DNA from: Candidatus Poribacteria bacterium | GTDB lineage: Bacteria; Poribacteria; WGA-4E; PCPOR2b | Direction of reading: 5' to 3' | DNA length: 64,000 bases | NCBI GenBank assembly: GCA_022822005.1 | Contig: JAJECO010000094.1 | Coordinates: 1-64,000 of the forward strand | In this document: positions 52,825 to 63,800 of the stretch, in pieces | Numbering within the stretch: the stretch's first letter is position 1 | Layout: every line of letters begins with the position of its first letter | Program-made: the position numbers and the translations under genes | The notes under the pieces: model-generated | What the model saw: the letters and a program-made list of their open reading frames with translations, nothing else | What the model was told of the DNA's origin: nothing | The model's database searches: none

Positions 52825-54306
52825 ATGAACCAGAGACCCAACATTATCTTTATCATGCCTGACCAACTGCGCGCTGATTTCCTCAGTTGCTACGGTGCAG
52901 ATTTTATTGACACCCCTCACATTGATGCACTGGGAGCGCAAGGGATTCGGTACAGCCGAGCTTATTCGGAGCAGCCTGTCTGTGTACCGGCACGCGTCTC
53001 GCTCATGACGGGCATGAACGGTCTGAAGACCGGCGTGCTTGACAATGGTCAGTTCCTACGCCCTGATTATCGTGCATGTGGATTGGCGACGTGGCCCGAA
53101 TTGCTCAACGCACACGATTACTACACCACCGCCGTCGGCAAGATGCACTTTTATCCCTGGGAAAAGCGTCTGGGTTTCCAGCACCGAATCATTGCTGAAG
53201 ATAAACTTTGGGGCTATATCCAAGACGACTATGACCACTTTCTCAAAGCGCACGGTTATACTAAGACAGCTTTCTACGACGATCCTGACTACCATAAAAA
53301 CTTCGGTGCCCTAATCAGTCCCATTCCCTGGGAATACTCGGTTGACCACTTTGTTGGAGCGGAAGCGGCGGGGTGGATTGAGGCATATAACGGCGACCAA
53401 CCCTTCGTCATGATGGTCGGCTTCCCGGGACCGCATAACCCCTACGATCCTGCGCCAGAATACGCAACCTTTCGACCTGAAGATATGCCCGAACCGCTCC
53501 CCGCCGTTTCCGAAGATACAGCGGTTATGCGCCCAAGGCGACCTTCCCGTTCAGAATCATCTCGGAAATCATGGCACGCTATTCAGAACGAAAGCAGTCC
53601 AACGCATGAGCATTACATGCTGCAGCGCGCCTACTACGCAGGACTGGTTAAACAGATCGACCACGAAGTTGGCTGTATCGTCGAGACATTGAACCGGAAA
53701 GGTCTCCGCGACGACACCGTGATCATCTTCGGCTCCGACCATGGAGACTACTTAGGTGACCATGGACTTAGCGGCAAAGCCTCCTATTACGAAGCTGCCT
53801 GCCATGTCCCGCTGTTGGTCAGCCATCCGGACTTTCAAGAAGCTCACGTTTGTGAAGATCTTGTCACGCTCACCGATGTCACTGCCACCATGCTGAATAT
53901 AGCAGGGTGCAAGATTCCTGCCTATATGGACGCTGCCCCGCTGCCCGGACTAGGAATCGCGCACGAAGCCAGAAGGGACGCTATTATCGGGATGTTGCAC
54001 AACGGCTGGATGTGGTTCGATGGCACATGGAAACTGTGTAAATACGCTCAAGGGGTGCACCTGTTTAACCTCACAGACGATCCGCATGAGCAGCACAACC
54101 TTGCGTATGATCCTCAAGCCGCTGATGTGTTCCACCGCATGGACGCCGAACTGACAGCAGAAATAATGCGCTTGACAGATGAGGCATTCTTCCCACAACG
54201 TGCGTATACCTATAGTTATTCAAGTAGCCCAGAATTTGGTCGCGTCGGCTGGGAGAGAACATACCCCATGCCTTGGCAACAGATCTATCCTGAAACAGAT
54301 GGTTGA
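52825..54306 (+). CDS. Sulfatase (arylsulfatase family)
   Basis: 493 residues. Metal ligands D13-Q14 in M-P-D-Q-L-R, the formylglycine site C53-V-P-A-R with L-M-T-G (Cys-type sulfatase), and the later G-S-D-H-G-D-Y-L-G-D-H-G-L. No signal peptide, so probably cytosolic. Cys-type sulfatases need a formylglycine-generating enzyme or anSME; the only SUMF-fold protein here (42703) lacks the cysteines. AAAGAGGA 7 bases before the ATG. Followed after 34 bases by the hydantoinase gene. Confidence 0.93.
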   Translation: MNQRPNIIFIMPDQLRADFLSCYGADFIDTPHIDALGAQGIRYSRAYSEQPVCVPARVSLMTGMNGLKTGVLDNGQFLRPDYRACGLATWPELLNAHDYYTTAVGKMHFYPWEKRLGFQHRIIAEDKLWGYIQDDYDHFLKAHGYTKTAFYDDPDYHKNFGALISPIPWEYSVDHFVGAEAAGWIEAYNGDQPFVMMVGFPGPHNPYDPAPEYATFRPEDMPEPLPAVSEDTAVMRPRRPSRSESSRKSWHAIQNESSPTHEHYMLQRAYYAGLVKQIDHEVGCIVETLNRKGLRDDTVIIFGSDHGDYLGDHGLSGKASYYEAACHVPLLVSHPDFQEAHVCEDLVTLTDVTATMLNIAGCKIPAYMDAAPLPGLGIAHEARRDAIIGMLHNGWMWFDGTWKLCKYAQGVHLFNLTDDPHEQHNLAYDPQAADVFHRMDAELTAEIMRLTDEAFFPQRAYTYSYSSSPEFGRVGWERTYPMPWQQIYPETDG

Positions 54307-54340
54307 TTATTGGTCGAGGAAAGACGGGAGGAAACTGCGC

Positions 54341-56374
54341 GTGCCCAGTACAATCGGTATTGATACCGGCGGCACTTTTACGGATTTAGTTGGCATTTCG
54401 GCGGAGGGTGCTGTGCGAATTGCCAAGCATCCTTCCACACCTGAAGCACCTATGCGTGCGTTTCTTGGTGTGCTGGAGAAATCAGAAATACCGCTTGAAG
54501 CTATCGAACGCATTGTGCACGGCACGACAGTTGCCACCAATGCTATTCTTCAGCGGACTGGCGCAAATGTGGTGTTTGTTACCACCGCTGGATTCGAGGA
54601 TGTCCCGTTCATCCAACGCATCAACCGAAAGAAGGAATACGACCTGCATTGGCTCAAGCCGGAGCCGTTAGTGAAGCGACGCAACTGCCTCGGCGTGACA
54701 GAGCGAATAAACGCCCAAGGAGAGGTTGTCGTCCCTCTGACCGCCGATACTCTTGCAGCTCTGAAGATCGATATTGAGGCGCGGCTGCAGAATCAAGAGG
54801 TTGAGGCTATTGCTCTCTGTCTGCTCTTTTCGTATATCAATCCCGCCCACGAACTGGAGGTAGGCAGATTTCTGGAGGACGCTTTCCCGGATATCCCCGT
54901 CTCCCTATCACATCGGGTCGCCCCAATCTGGCGGGAGTATGAGCGGTCGAGCACTCTCTTGGCTGATGCCTTTGTCAAGCCACTGATCCAAAGTTACTGC
55001 GACAATATTGGGAGCGCTCTGGAAGCCAATGGGGTTAGGGGACCTTGTTCATTTCTCAAATCCGATGGCGGCACCACACTTCTGACCAATGCCCCTGAGC
55101 GCCCTGTCGATATCCTACTATCGGGCTTGGCTGGCGGCATTGTTGGGGGAAAATACTTCGCGGAAGCGGCGGGATTTCAAAACGCAATCACGCTCGATAT
55201 GGGTGGCACCAGCTGCGATGTCGGTTTGGTGCTCGATGGGGAACAACAGTTCACCACCACTTTCGAGATCGAGTGGGGACTTCCCGTTGCGATTCCTATC
55301 ATTGAGGTCCGCACATTAGGAGCGGGCGGTGGTTCTATCGCTTGGATTGATAAAGGGGGTATGCTGAACGTTGGACCGGAGAGTGCCGGGGCGGTGCCGG
55401 GACCGGCTTGCTATGGGACAGGTGGGACGCACGCCACAGTGACCGACGCAAACTTGGTTCTGGGACGCCTAAATCCCAATTTCTTCCTCGGTGGGGAGTT
55501 ACCGCTCTATCCCACGTTGGCTAAAGAAGCGGTTGAAAAACTGGCGCATCGTATGGGCGTCTCTATCGAGGAGGCAGCCACAGCTATCATTGAAATCGCG
55601 GATGAAAACATGACCAACGCCATCCGCCTACTGACCATCGAACGGGGGATTGATCCCCGCGACTTCGCGCTCGTAGCGTTTGGTGGTGCGGGTCCGCTTC
55701 ACGCCGTCGCGATCGCCAAAAAGTTAGGGATCCAAACCGTTGTCGTGCCGCCCCATCCGGGACTTTGTTCCGCCTTTGGCGCTTCCATCTCCGAACTTCG
55801 GGTCGAAAAAGTTCACACATTTGCTGCGCGAGATCCGGATGTCACTGATAGCGACATCCAAGCGCGATTTGCGCCGATGCGGCAAGAGGCGAGAGAAGAA
55901 CTTGAGCGGGAGGGAGTGCGAGGGGAACCGCGAGAAACACTGTTTATCAGCATGCGGTATTACCAGCAGAACTACGAACAGGATATCGAGTATCGTTCTG
56001 AGGAGGGGTTACGGGGTGCGATCGGTCGTTTTCACCAACGACATCACCAGTTTTACGGGTATCACTTCGAGGATGAGACAATCGAACTGGTGCACCTGAA
56101 GATCTCTATTTCTGAAGCCACACACCGTCCGAAGATTAACTTGGGCGCAGCCCCTGGGGGTATCCAGCAAAGCGCACCACGTCTTGTTTACGAATCCGCG
56201 ACCCACACTGTGCAGATGCCCGTTTATCGACGGGAAGGGCTGTCGGTAGGCTCACGGTTTTCGGGACCGGCGATTATCGAAGAAATTGATTCGACAACAT
56301 TCATACCGTCCGGCACAGAACTACATTTTGACGAAAGTTACAATCTTATCCTGACTTTGAGTGAGGAGAGGTAA
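54341..56374 (+). CDS. Hydantoinase/oxoprolinase family protein, HyuA-like subunit
   Basis: 677 residues. N-terminal phosphate-binding I-G-I-D-T-G-G-T-F-T-D (4-14), V-H-G-T-T-V-A-T-N-A (about 62-71), the central D-M-G-G-T-S-C-D-V (about 286-294) and G-G-A-G-P-L-H (about 448-454), all typical of HyuA/AcxA. It carries out ATP-dependent opening of 5-membered rings or carboxylation. The HyuB partner is not adjacent, since a terminator and aconitase follow. Start GTG at 54341, 9 bases after GGGAGG; an ATG at 54299 overlaps the sulfatase end. Confidence 0.9.
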   Translation: MPSTIGIDTGGTFTDLVGISAEGAVRIAKHPSTPEAPMRAFLGVLEKSEIPLEAIERIVHGTTVATNAILQRTGANVVFVTTAGFEDVPFIQRINRKKEYDLHWLKPEPLVKRRNCLGVTERINAQGEVVVPLTADTLAALKIDIEARLQNQEVEAIALCLLFSYINPAHELEVGRFLEDAFPDIPVSLSHRVAPIWREYERSSTLLADAFVKPLIQSYCDNIGSALEANGVRGPCSFLKSDGGTTLLTNAPERPVDILLSGLAGGIVGGKYFAEAAGFQNAITLDMGGTSCDVGLVLDGEQQFTTTFEIEWGLPVAIPIIEVRTLGAGGGSIAWIDKGGMLNVGPESAGAVPGPACYGTGGTHATVTDANLVLGRLNPNFFLGGELPLYPTLAKEAVEKLAHRMGVSIEEAATAIIEIADENMTNAIRLLTIERGIDPRDFALVAFGGAGPLHAVAIAKKLGIQTVVVPPHPGLCSAFGASISELRVEKVHTFAARDPDVTDSDIQARFAPMRQEAREELEREGVRGEPRETLFISMRYYQQNYEQDIEYRSEEGLRGAIGRFHQRHHQFYGYHFEDETIELVHLKISISEATHRPKINLGAAPGGIQQSAPRLVYESATHTVQMPVYRREGLSVGSRFSGPAIIEEIDSTTFIPSGTELHFDESYNLILTLSEER

Positions 56375-56395
56375 TCGACAGGTTTTTCGCTAAAA

Positions 56396-56434
56396 TAAAA
56401 AAAGCACCGGCAAAATTTCTGTCGGCGCTTTTTT
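56396..56434. terminator. Bidirectional terminator between hyuA-like and acnA
   Basis: Stem GCACCGGC/GTCGGCGC with a 9-base loop (one mismatch, one wobble), flanked by A-rich and T-rich runs on the two sides, between the two convergent stops. Confidence 0.85.
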
Positions 56435-56458
56435 CGATGCGTGGTTATTCAGTTGACT

Positions 56459-59155
56459 TCATTCCGCCATCAGATTTCTGATGACATAATCCAGAATCCC
56501 ACCGTGTTGGTAGTACTCCACCTCAATAGAGGCATCGATCCGGATTAGCAATTCGGTTGAACGCGTCGTACCCGATTCGTCAGTCCATTCCATCGTAGCG
56601 GTTTGTCCCGGTTGCAGATTGTCCGCAAAGCCGGTGATGCTGATGACCTCGCTCCCCGTCAAGCCGAGCGACGCTGCACTCTCGCCCTCCTTGAATTGCA
56701 AAGGCAAAATGCCCATACCGATCAGGTTGCTGCGATGGATGCGTTCGTAGCTTTCGGAGACAACGGCTTTGACCCCCAATAGCTTAGGTCCCTTCGCTGC
56801 CCAATCTCTCGAACTGCCGGAGCCGTATTCCTTGCCGGTGAAAACGATGAGCGGTGTGTTTTGCTGAACGTAGTGTTGACCTGCCTCATACATCGTTGTC
56901 TGCTCCCCGGAAGGATATGTGACGGTATAGCCACCTTCGACATCGGGCAGCATGGCGTTTTTGATCCGATTGTTAGCAAACGTTCCGCGACTCATTATCC
57001 GGTCGTTGCCGCGCCTTGCACCGTAGGTGTTGAAGTCTCTCCTCTCAACACCGTGTTCGATTAGGTACTTTCCGGCTGGGCTGTCCGCACCGATCGCGCC
57101 AGCGGGGGAGATGTGATCAGTTGTGACGGAATCTCCCAGAATAGCGAGAACCCTTGCGTCTCGAATATCCGTAATTGAATCAGGCTCTAACCTGAACTCT
57201 TCAAAGAAGGGTGGTTTCTGGATATAGGTACTTTCCTCGCTCCAGTGATAGAGTTCGCCTGTGGGGATATCCAGTTCATCCCACTCCGGGGCTTGATTGG
57301 CAATTTCAGCATACAGGCGTTTGAACGTGTTGGCGTCCAACGATTGAGCGATGAGATCGGTGATCTCGCTCCGTGTGGGCCACACATCTTTTAAGTAGAC
57401 AGGTTCATTCCCGTCGTTATAGCCTAACGGTTCACTTGTTAGATCAACATCGATCCGTCCAGCAAGCGCGTAGGCGACGACGAGCGGTGGGGACATCAGG
57501 AAACTGGCTTTGACATCGCGGTGCACGCGCGCCTCAAAATTTCGGTTACCGCTTAGGACGCTGACGGCGACGAGGTTTCCTTCCTCAATCGCACTTTGGA
57601 TATCTTCATCAAGGGGACCACTATTTCCGATGCAGGTCGTACAACCGTATCCAACCACGTTAAAGCCTAACTTTTCCAGATAGGGCAATAGCCCTGTTCC
57701 TTGCAAGTACTCCGTGACAACGCGGGATCCGGGGGCTAAACTGGTCTTGACGGAATCGGGTACGCGAATGCCGCCTTCGACCGCTTTCTTGGCAACCAAT
57801 CCGGCAGCGATCATCACCGACGGATTGCTGGTATTGGTGCAGCTGGTGATGGCAGCGATTGCGACATCGCCGTGTGTAATGGTGCCTGCGGCTTCTGCTT
57901 GCCCACGATGTCCTTCAAGTTCCGTCTGAGAAAGTCCATATCCACCCTCCGCAAGGGGTGTCGTCAACAGGCGTGGGAACGTCTCCTTGACTTTTGAAAG
58001 TTCAATCCGATCTTGCGGTCGTTTCGGACCCGCAATGCTCGGTTCAATCGCATCAAGGTCAATCATCAACACTTCAGAATATTCCACCTCACCCGCTTTT
58101 GGGATGCCGTACATATTCTGGTTCTTTAGGTACGTCGTAACCAGCTCCAGATCCGCTTCATCGCGACCCGTTGCCCGAAGATAGTTTACCGATTCTTCGT
58201 CTGAAGGGAAGAAACCGACCGTCGCACCGTATTCGGGACACATGTTGGAAATAGTCGCCCGATCTGGTGTTGAAAGTGCTTCGACCCCTTCGCCAAAGAA
58301 CTCCACAAATTTACCGACGACGTTTGTCTCCCGCAATCGCTGCACAACCGTTAGGACGAGATCGGTCGCTGTCACGCCCTCTTTGAGCGTCCCTTTCATG
58401 TGAACTCCCAACACCTCTGGTGTCAGGATATAAACCGGCTGACCGAGCATGGCAGCTTCCGCTTCGATACCGCCAACACCCCAGCCGACAATTCCGAGAC
58501 CGTTGATCATGGTGGTATGGGAATCGGTCCCGACCAATGTATCGGGATAAGCGATTGTCTCGCCGTTAGCAGCATCGGGAACAACCAATTTGGCAAGATA
58601 CTCCAGATTCACCTGATGGACAATACCGATGGAGGGCGGGATCACCCGAAACTTATCAAAAGCCTGCTGTCCCCATTTCAGGAATTCGTATCGCTCTTTA
58701 TTCCGTTCAAATTCCCTCTGGGTGTTAATCTGTAGCGCATTCGCTGTCCCGTAGGCATCCACCTGAACGGAGTGATCGATGACCAGATCGACCGGGACAA
58801 GCGGCTCAATAATCTGCGGATCTCCGCCGAGTTCCTCCACCGCTGAACGCATTGCTGCCAAGTCGACGAGGAGGGGAACACCTGTGAAATCTTGGGCGAG
58901 AACACGGGCAGGCTTAAACGGGATTTCAACGGATTTAGGCTGTTTCGGATCCCAGTTTGCAAGGTCTACGATATCCTGCTCTGTAATCTGTTGATTATCG
59001 TAGTTTCTCAGTAGCGATTCCAACAGAATGCGGATACTGACAGGTAAGTTGGAAACTTTTCCGATATCCTGTGCTTCCAGAGCGGGGAGTGAGTAGTAAT
59101 GGATACGCTGTCCATCAGATTCAAAGTTTTGTAATGTGTTAAAGAGATTATGCAT
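56459..59155 (-). CDS. acnA: Aconitate hydratase AcnA
   Basis: 898 residues, the length of the AcnA/IRP type. The 4Fe-4S ligands are Cys in I-T-S-C-T-N-T-S (about 438) and the pair in G-C-T-T-C-I-G (about 504-507); the C-terminal swivel domain ends with [12 protein letters not shown]. It interconverts citrate and isocitrate. The ATG at 59155 has no Shine-Dalgarno site and stands directly after a TTTACGTTTTACG tandem tract, which may have shaped the leader. Confidence 0.96.
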   Translation of the reverse strand: MHNLFNTLQNFESDGQRIHYYSLPALEAQDIGKVSNLPVSIRILLESLLRNYDNQQITEQDIVDLANWDPKQPKSVEIPFKPARVLAQDFTGVPLLVDLAAMRSAVEELGGDPQIIEPLVPVDLVIDHSVQVDAYGTANALQINTQREFERNKERYEFLKWGQQAFDKFRVIPPSIGIVHQVNLEYLAKLVVPDAANGETIAYPDTLVGTDSHTTMINGLGIVGWGVGGIEAEAAMLGQPVYILTPEVLGVHMKGTLKEGVTATDLVLTVVQRLRETNVVGKFVEFFGEGVEALSTPDRATISNMCPEYGATVGFFPSDEESVNYLRATGRDEADLELVTTYLKNQNMYGIPKAGEVEYSEVLMIDLDAIEPSIAGPKRPQDRIELSKVKETFPRLLTTPLAEGGYGLSQTELEGHRGQAEAAGTITHGDVAIAAITSCTNTSNPSVMIAAGLVAKKAVEGGIRVPDSVKTSLAPGSRVVTEYLQGTGLLPYLEKLGFNVVGYGCTTCIGNSGPLDEDIQSAIEEGNLVAVSVLSGNRNFEARVHRDVKASFLMSPPLVVAYALAGRIDVDLTSEPLGYNDGNEPVYLKDVWPTRSEITDLIAQSLDANTFKRLYAEIANQAPEWDELDIPTGELYHWSEESTYIQKPPFFEEFRLEPDSITDIRDARVLAILGDSVTTDHISPAGAIGADSPAGKYLIEHGVERRDFNTYGARRGNDRIMSRGTFANNRIKNAMLPDVEGGYTVTYPSGEQTTMYEAGQHYVQQNTPLIVFTGKEYGSGSSRDWAAKGPKLLGVKAVVSESYERIHRSNLIGMGILPLQFKEGESAASLGLTGSEVISITGFADNLQPGQTATMEWTDESGTTRSTELLIRIDASIEVEYYQHGGILDYVIRNLMAE

Positions 59156-59156
59156 C

Positions 59157-59222
59157 GGTGCGTGAAACGTAAAACGTAAAACGTAAAAAAGTAAATTCTT
59201 AATTACGCATTACGCATTACGT
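59157..59222. repeat. AAACGT and GCATTAC short tandem tract
   Basis: Repeated GTGAAACGT/AAAACGT units followed by ACGCATTACGCATTACG, directly before aconitase. Related AAACGT tracts lie at about 28998, 33748 and 37170. Confidence 0.75.
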
Positions 59223-59237
59223 TTTATTTTTCCTTTC

Positions 59238-59882
59238 TTATCGGCTCCTCACCTGAACCCGAGCGACCTGACCTTCGGGGAGATACTTTTTCAAAGCGGC
59301 ATGTATCTCAACATCATGGAGCCTTCTTGGTGTGATCAGCACACATTTATTACCAGATCCGGTTACCCATTCCTTCTCAAACTCTGGATAAGTAAGGGTG
59401 CGCCCACGCCTAGATTCTGATCCTTTTCTCCGTGCGCCGAGTGGGTTTCCGATCTGAATTTTCTGGTCGGCATCATCATATTTCATAACCGCCAGTAGAT
59501 GTGCCTTACCAGTGCGCTTCGATAAGATAATAGGAGTCCAGCCTGTTGCCACAAACGCTTTCAACACTCCCAAATTACAGTTGGATACAACGCTGAGGTT
59601 TTGAACCTTCCCTCTTGTCGTCGCATAGAGATCTTCAAGCCGTCTGACATCATGATCCATTCTGAAGAATGTCGTCAGGATCGGTTTCTTAGTAACATCA
59701 ATCGCAGCAGAAGCAGGTAATGCCCCGGTTCGAATTCTCGCCGGCGTCGAAGTTGAGGCTGGTTGTGAACGGTTTGCACTTGGAATCGGCGGCAGTTTTC
59801 CGGTTTGAGGCGGTGGTCCGCAACTCACTAAGAGTATAGATAAAGCTAAGATAGACGCGGTGTGGAAGAGATGGGGGCGCAT
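59238..59882 (-). CDS. C39-like lipoprotein, catalytic Cys absent
   Basis: 214 residues. A signal helix ends at a lipobox L-V-S-C21; a Pro/Ser/Thr-rich linker follows to about 60. The C-terminal part resembles the Peptidase_C39_2 fold: T-G-W-T-P-I-I-L, K-A-H-L-L-A-V-M-K-Y-D-D (His), I-G-N-P and T-Y-P-E-F-E-K-E-W. The cysteine that starts the active site in peptidases is not present where expected, so it is probably a binding protein. AAGGAG 7 bases before the ATG. It is 82 bases upstream of aconitase, without functional link. Confidence 0.7.
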   Translation of the reverse strand: MRPHLFHTASILALSILLVSCGPPPQTGKLPPIPSANRSQPASTSTPARIRTGALPASAAIDVTKKPILTTFFRMDHDVRRLEDLYATTRGKVQNLSVVSNCNLGVLKAFVATGWTPIILSKRTGKAHLLAVMKYDDADQKIQIGNPLGARRKGSESRRGRTLTYPEFEKEWVTGSGNKCVLITPRRLHDVEIHAALKKYLPEGQVARVQVRSR

Positions 59883-60489
59883 GATTTTCTCCTTGATACC
59901 CTTTCGGGGATTAAAATCTGATACAGTTTGAACAGATGACTTTTCTCACACGATAGTCAGGTTATCTTGGTATCTCAAAGGGTTAGGCAAAGTTTGATGC
60001 CGATTATTGCCGTGTGAAATTCACTTGGCGCATTAGAAGTTATGCAATTTAGATACCACAGTTAGCTCGTACCCTGCGAACGCGTACTGTGCAAACAATC
60101 AGGTTTTATGGAATCCCCTTCCTCAAGCCAATTTTAGGGCTATTTTTGACATAAGCCGTAGTTTCAAAGAGACTATCAGTTCATAAAGCAACTGTCGAAG
60201 CTGTGTCACACCCTTGTAGCAAAACTGCTACATCCGTGAACGCCATGATACACCGCCTTATGATGGTGGAAACTCCTTGCGGGTTATGCCGGAACCGGGC
60301 GGTGGGTGAATTACTGCAAGATAGATACCGATCGCTCCTAGTGTAGCACAGCAGAGGGGTCCTGTCAAGGAAAGAAAGTGGTCTCCTATCGCCCTAAAAA
60401 TGCAATGAAATTAATATTGATCTCGGTCACCATTTCTGCTACACTTTCAAATCGGCAATTAGTTTTATCAGCTAATAGAAAGCGGATAT
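59883..60489. other. 607-base gap, possibly with structured RNA
   Basis: No protein gene found. A strong hairpin TGTAGCA/TGCTACA lies near 60216-60233, and CACCGCC near 60250 can pair with GGCGGTG near 60299 around a GCCGG..CCGG hairpin. I could not match it to tmRNA, SRP RNA, RNase P RNA or a riboswitch. The right end holds the promoter listed next. Confidence 0.4.
60417..60445 (+). promoter_or_regulatory. Possible sigma70-type promoter for the LarE-tail-like gene
   Basis: TTGATC, 17-base spacer, TACACT; predicted start of transcription near 60452, 38 bases before the ATG. Confidence 0.4.
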
Positions 60490-60729
60490 ATGGAATCAAA
60501 CAGAATGCAAAAAATCAACGAAGATGAAATGGTCGTGCTTGCCCAGCAATGTTTATCCGAGCTTGGTATTGGGGAAGCATCAATTTATCCTCATAGGAAG
60601 ATTGTGCGGATACAGCTGGCAGAAGCCGACTTCGATAGAGCTATTCAGATACGTGAAACAATTGTAGAGCGGATGAAAGCAATCGGGTACCGATTTGTCG
60701 CCTTAGATTTTGACGAAAAATCGGATTAG
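60490..60729 (+). CDS. Small protein resembling the C-terminal domain of LarE
   Basis: 79 residues. The sequence I-V-R-I-Q-L-A-E-A-D-F-D-R-A and M-K-A-I-G-Y-R-F-V-A-L-D-F resembles the last domain of LarE (R-I-E-V-x-x-x-x-F and G-F-x-Y-V-T-L-D-L), the sulfur transferase for the lactate racemase nickel cofactor. The N-terminal PP-loop ATPase half is missing, so it cannot do that reaction alone. It may be a relic of larE or a stand-alone domain. The ATG at 60490 has GAAAGCGG before it. Confidence 0.5.
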   Translation: MESNRMQKINEDEMVVLAQQCLSELGIGEASIYPHRKIVRIQLAEADFDRAIQIRETIVERMKAIGYRFVALDFDEKSD

Positions 60730-60823
60730 ATTTTCTATTGGGTAGCTGGTAAACGGCATAATCCTCTCAAAACCTGATACATACGAAAAAAACCTCATAC
60801 CCAACAATGAAGGAAAACAGAGC

Positions 60824-63800
60824 ATGAGCAATACACAATCGGATTCAAATTTGTTTCAGTCACTCAAGTGGCGCTGTATCGGTCCCCCAAGGGGAGGGCG
60901 TGTAGTTGCTGTGGCGGGACATCCGACAGAACTGGCGGTGTTCTACTTTGGCGCATGTGCCGGCGGTGTCTGGAAAACTGACGATGCCGGAACGTACTGG
61001 GAAAATGTTTCGGACGGATTTTTCAATAGCGCCGCTGTAGGAGCAATCGCAGTAGCAGATGCCGATCCAAACGTTATCTACGCCGGCACAGGTGAAACTA
61101 CTATCCGCCTCGATGTCTCCTACGGTGATGGGGTGTACAAGTCCACCGATGGCGGTAAAACTTGGGAAAATGTCGGGTTGAAGGAAACCCGTCATATCGG
61201 CAAGATTCGCATTCATCCGCAGAACCCCGATCTGGTCTATGTGGCAGCCCTCGGTCACGCCTTTGGACCGAACGAAGAACGTGGTGTCTTTCGCTCTAAA
61301 GATGGTGGAGCAACTTGGGAAAATATCCTGTTTCGGAGTGAAAAAGCGGGCGCAGTTGATCTGGCGATGGATCCGAATAATCCCCGTATTCTGTACGCGA
61401 CGATATGGGAGACCTATCGCAATTTCTGGGAATTGTCGAGCGGCGGACCCGACAGCAGCTTTTACAAATCAACCGACGGCGGCAATAGTTGGGAGGAGAT
61501 TACGAATAAACCGGGCCTCCCCAAGGGCCTCATCGGCAAAATCGGCGTCGCGGCTTCCCCCGCCCAATCTGATAGAGTCTGGGCAATAGTCGAGGCGGAA
61601 AAGGGGGGGGTATACCGTTCAGACGATGGCGGTGAAACGTGGGAACTTTTGACAGCCAACCGCGACCTGTGGCATCGCCCCTTTTATTACTGCCACATCT
61701 TCGCTGACCCGCAAGACCCCGACACCGTATATGTCTTGAACCTCAAGATGTGGAAATCAACCGATGGGGGACGTACCTTCACGGAGATTACAACGCCGCA
61801 CGGGGACAATCACGACCTGTGGATCGATCCGCGCAATCCTCAGCGTATGATCGAAGGCAATGATGGCGGTGCATGCGTCTCGTTCAACGGAGGCGAGAGC
61901 TGGACGACCATCTACAACCAACTCACTTCACAGTTCTATCGCATCGACACCGATAACCGATTCCCCTACCGCGTCTATGCCACACAACAGGATAATTCCA
62001 GTATCTGTGCACCAAGTGCGAGTGAATACGGCGGTATCCACTGGGTTGATTGTTATCCAGTTGGTACCGGCGAGAGCGGTGACATCGTGGTTCATCCCGA
62101 CAATCCCGACATCGCCTATATCGGTGCGGTAGGTAGTTCACCGGGTGGGAGTGGGGTCCTCCAGCGTTATGACCATAGCACCCGCCAAATCCGCTTGGTC
62201 AACGTTTGGCCCGAAGAGTATGTTGGCTTGGGACCGAAAGATCTGAAGTATCGTTTCTCTTGGACAGCTCCCATCGCGTTCTCGCCCCACAATCCGGATG
62301 TTCTTTATACAGCGGGCAATATAATCTTCCGCTCGACGGACGAAGGGAGCAGTTGGGAACCGATTAGTCCGGACCTGACCCGTAACGATGTAACTAAACT
62401 TGGACCGTCAGGGGGACCCATCACAAAAGATGCCAGCGGTGCGGAGCATTACGCAACAGTGTACGCCTTTGTTGAATCTCCGCACGAGTCCGGCGTTTTC
62501 TGGGCAGGCAGCGATGACGGCTTAATCCATATCTCCAAGGATGGTGGACAGCGTTGGGAGAATATCACTCCACCGGACTTGCTTGAATGGTCATTGATTA
62601 GCAACATCGAAGCCTCGCCACACGATCCGGCGACAGCGTATGTAGCCGTTACCCGATACAAGTTAGATGACTATCAACCCTATCTATACAAGACGGCTGA
62701 CTACGGAGAGACGTGGCACATAATTAGTGGGAGTTTTCCCGACGGTGAGATTACCCGTGTGATTCGAGAAGACCCGGTTCGGTCAGGTCTCCTTTATGTT
62801 GGCACGGAAACAGGAGTCTATGTCTCGTTGGACGATGGTAAGAATTGGCACCGCTTGCAGAACAATCTTCCGGTTGTCCCTGTCTACGACCTTAAGATCA
62901 AGGACGGGGATCTGGTTGCCGGCACACACGGCAGGTCTTTTTGGATTTTGGACGACGTGACACCGCTACGTCAACTGACAGCGGAAACGGCAGAAGCATC
63001 TTCTCACCTATTTGAGCCTCGCTCCACCTATCGTCGCTGGCTACAGTGGGGCGCGGGTATGTTCCGTAGCGAGACAGGGAAGAACTACCTGATGGGGTTG
63101 GGTGCCGCGGCAACCTTCTACGTGGAGAAGTCGCCTGAAGGGGAACGTACGCGCAGATTCCTTGATTCCGGAGAAGGACCGCCGCAGGGTGTGATTGTCT
63201 ACTACCTCTTGGGAGATACACCCACCGATCCCGTTGAGCTCACATTCCTCGATACTAATGGGGCAAAAATCAAAACCTTCACAACTAAACCCGAAGACAC
63301 CGATGATGCTGAAGAGGATGAAGCAAGTTCAGACGACGAGGCAGATCGTTACATTCCGGCAGAACCAGGGCTGAATCGTTTTGTGTGGGATATGTGCTAT
63401 CCGGACTCGGAAGCGGTGACGGAACCGCGGATCGACAAGCAGGATGAGTCACAGGACAAACCGAAGAATGGACCGCTCGCCTCACCGGGAACCTATCAGG
63501 TCCAACTCAAGGTCGGCGAACAGACGCAGATGCAGACCTTCGAGATCTGCAAAGATCCGCGGGTAACTGCCAGCCAAGCGGATTTCGACGCCCAGTTTGA
63601 GTTGTGGAGCCAAGTCCGTGATAAGCTTTCAGAAGCACATGACGCGATCAATCGCCTTCGCCGAATACAGCGACAGGCGAATGAGTGGAAAAAACGCGCA
63701 GATGCAAGGGAGAACGCTAACACCGGAGCGATCTGCGAAGCTGCTGAAGCGTTACAAGAAAAGTTGAAGGCTATCGAAGAGGCATTGATACAGACAGGAG

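Noticed and set aside
54179-54340. Longer start for the HyuA-like protein
   Set aside because: It would overlap the sulfatase by more than 120 bases, and the GTG at 54341 has a well-placed GGGAGG.
59157-59222. CRISPR or replication origin iterons
   Set aside because: The units are 7-9 bases, contiguous and degenerate, and no replication gene is near.
60240-60340. RNase P RNA
   Set aside because: GGAAACTCC and AGATAGAT-like strings recall RNase P regions, but the GAGGAAAGTCC and ACAGAA signatures and the long-range P4 pairing are missing.
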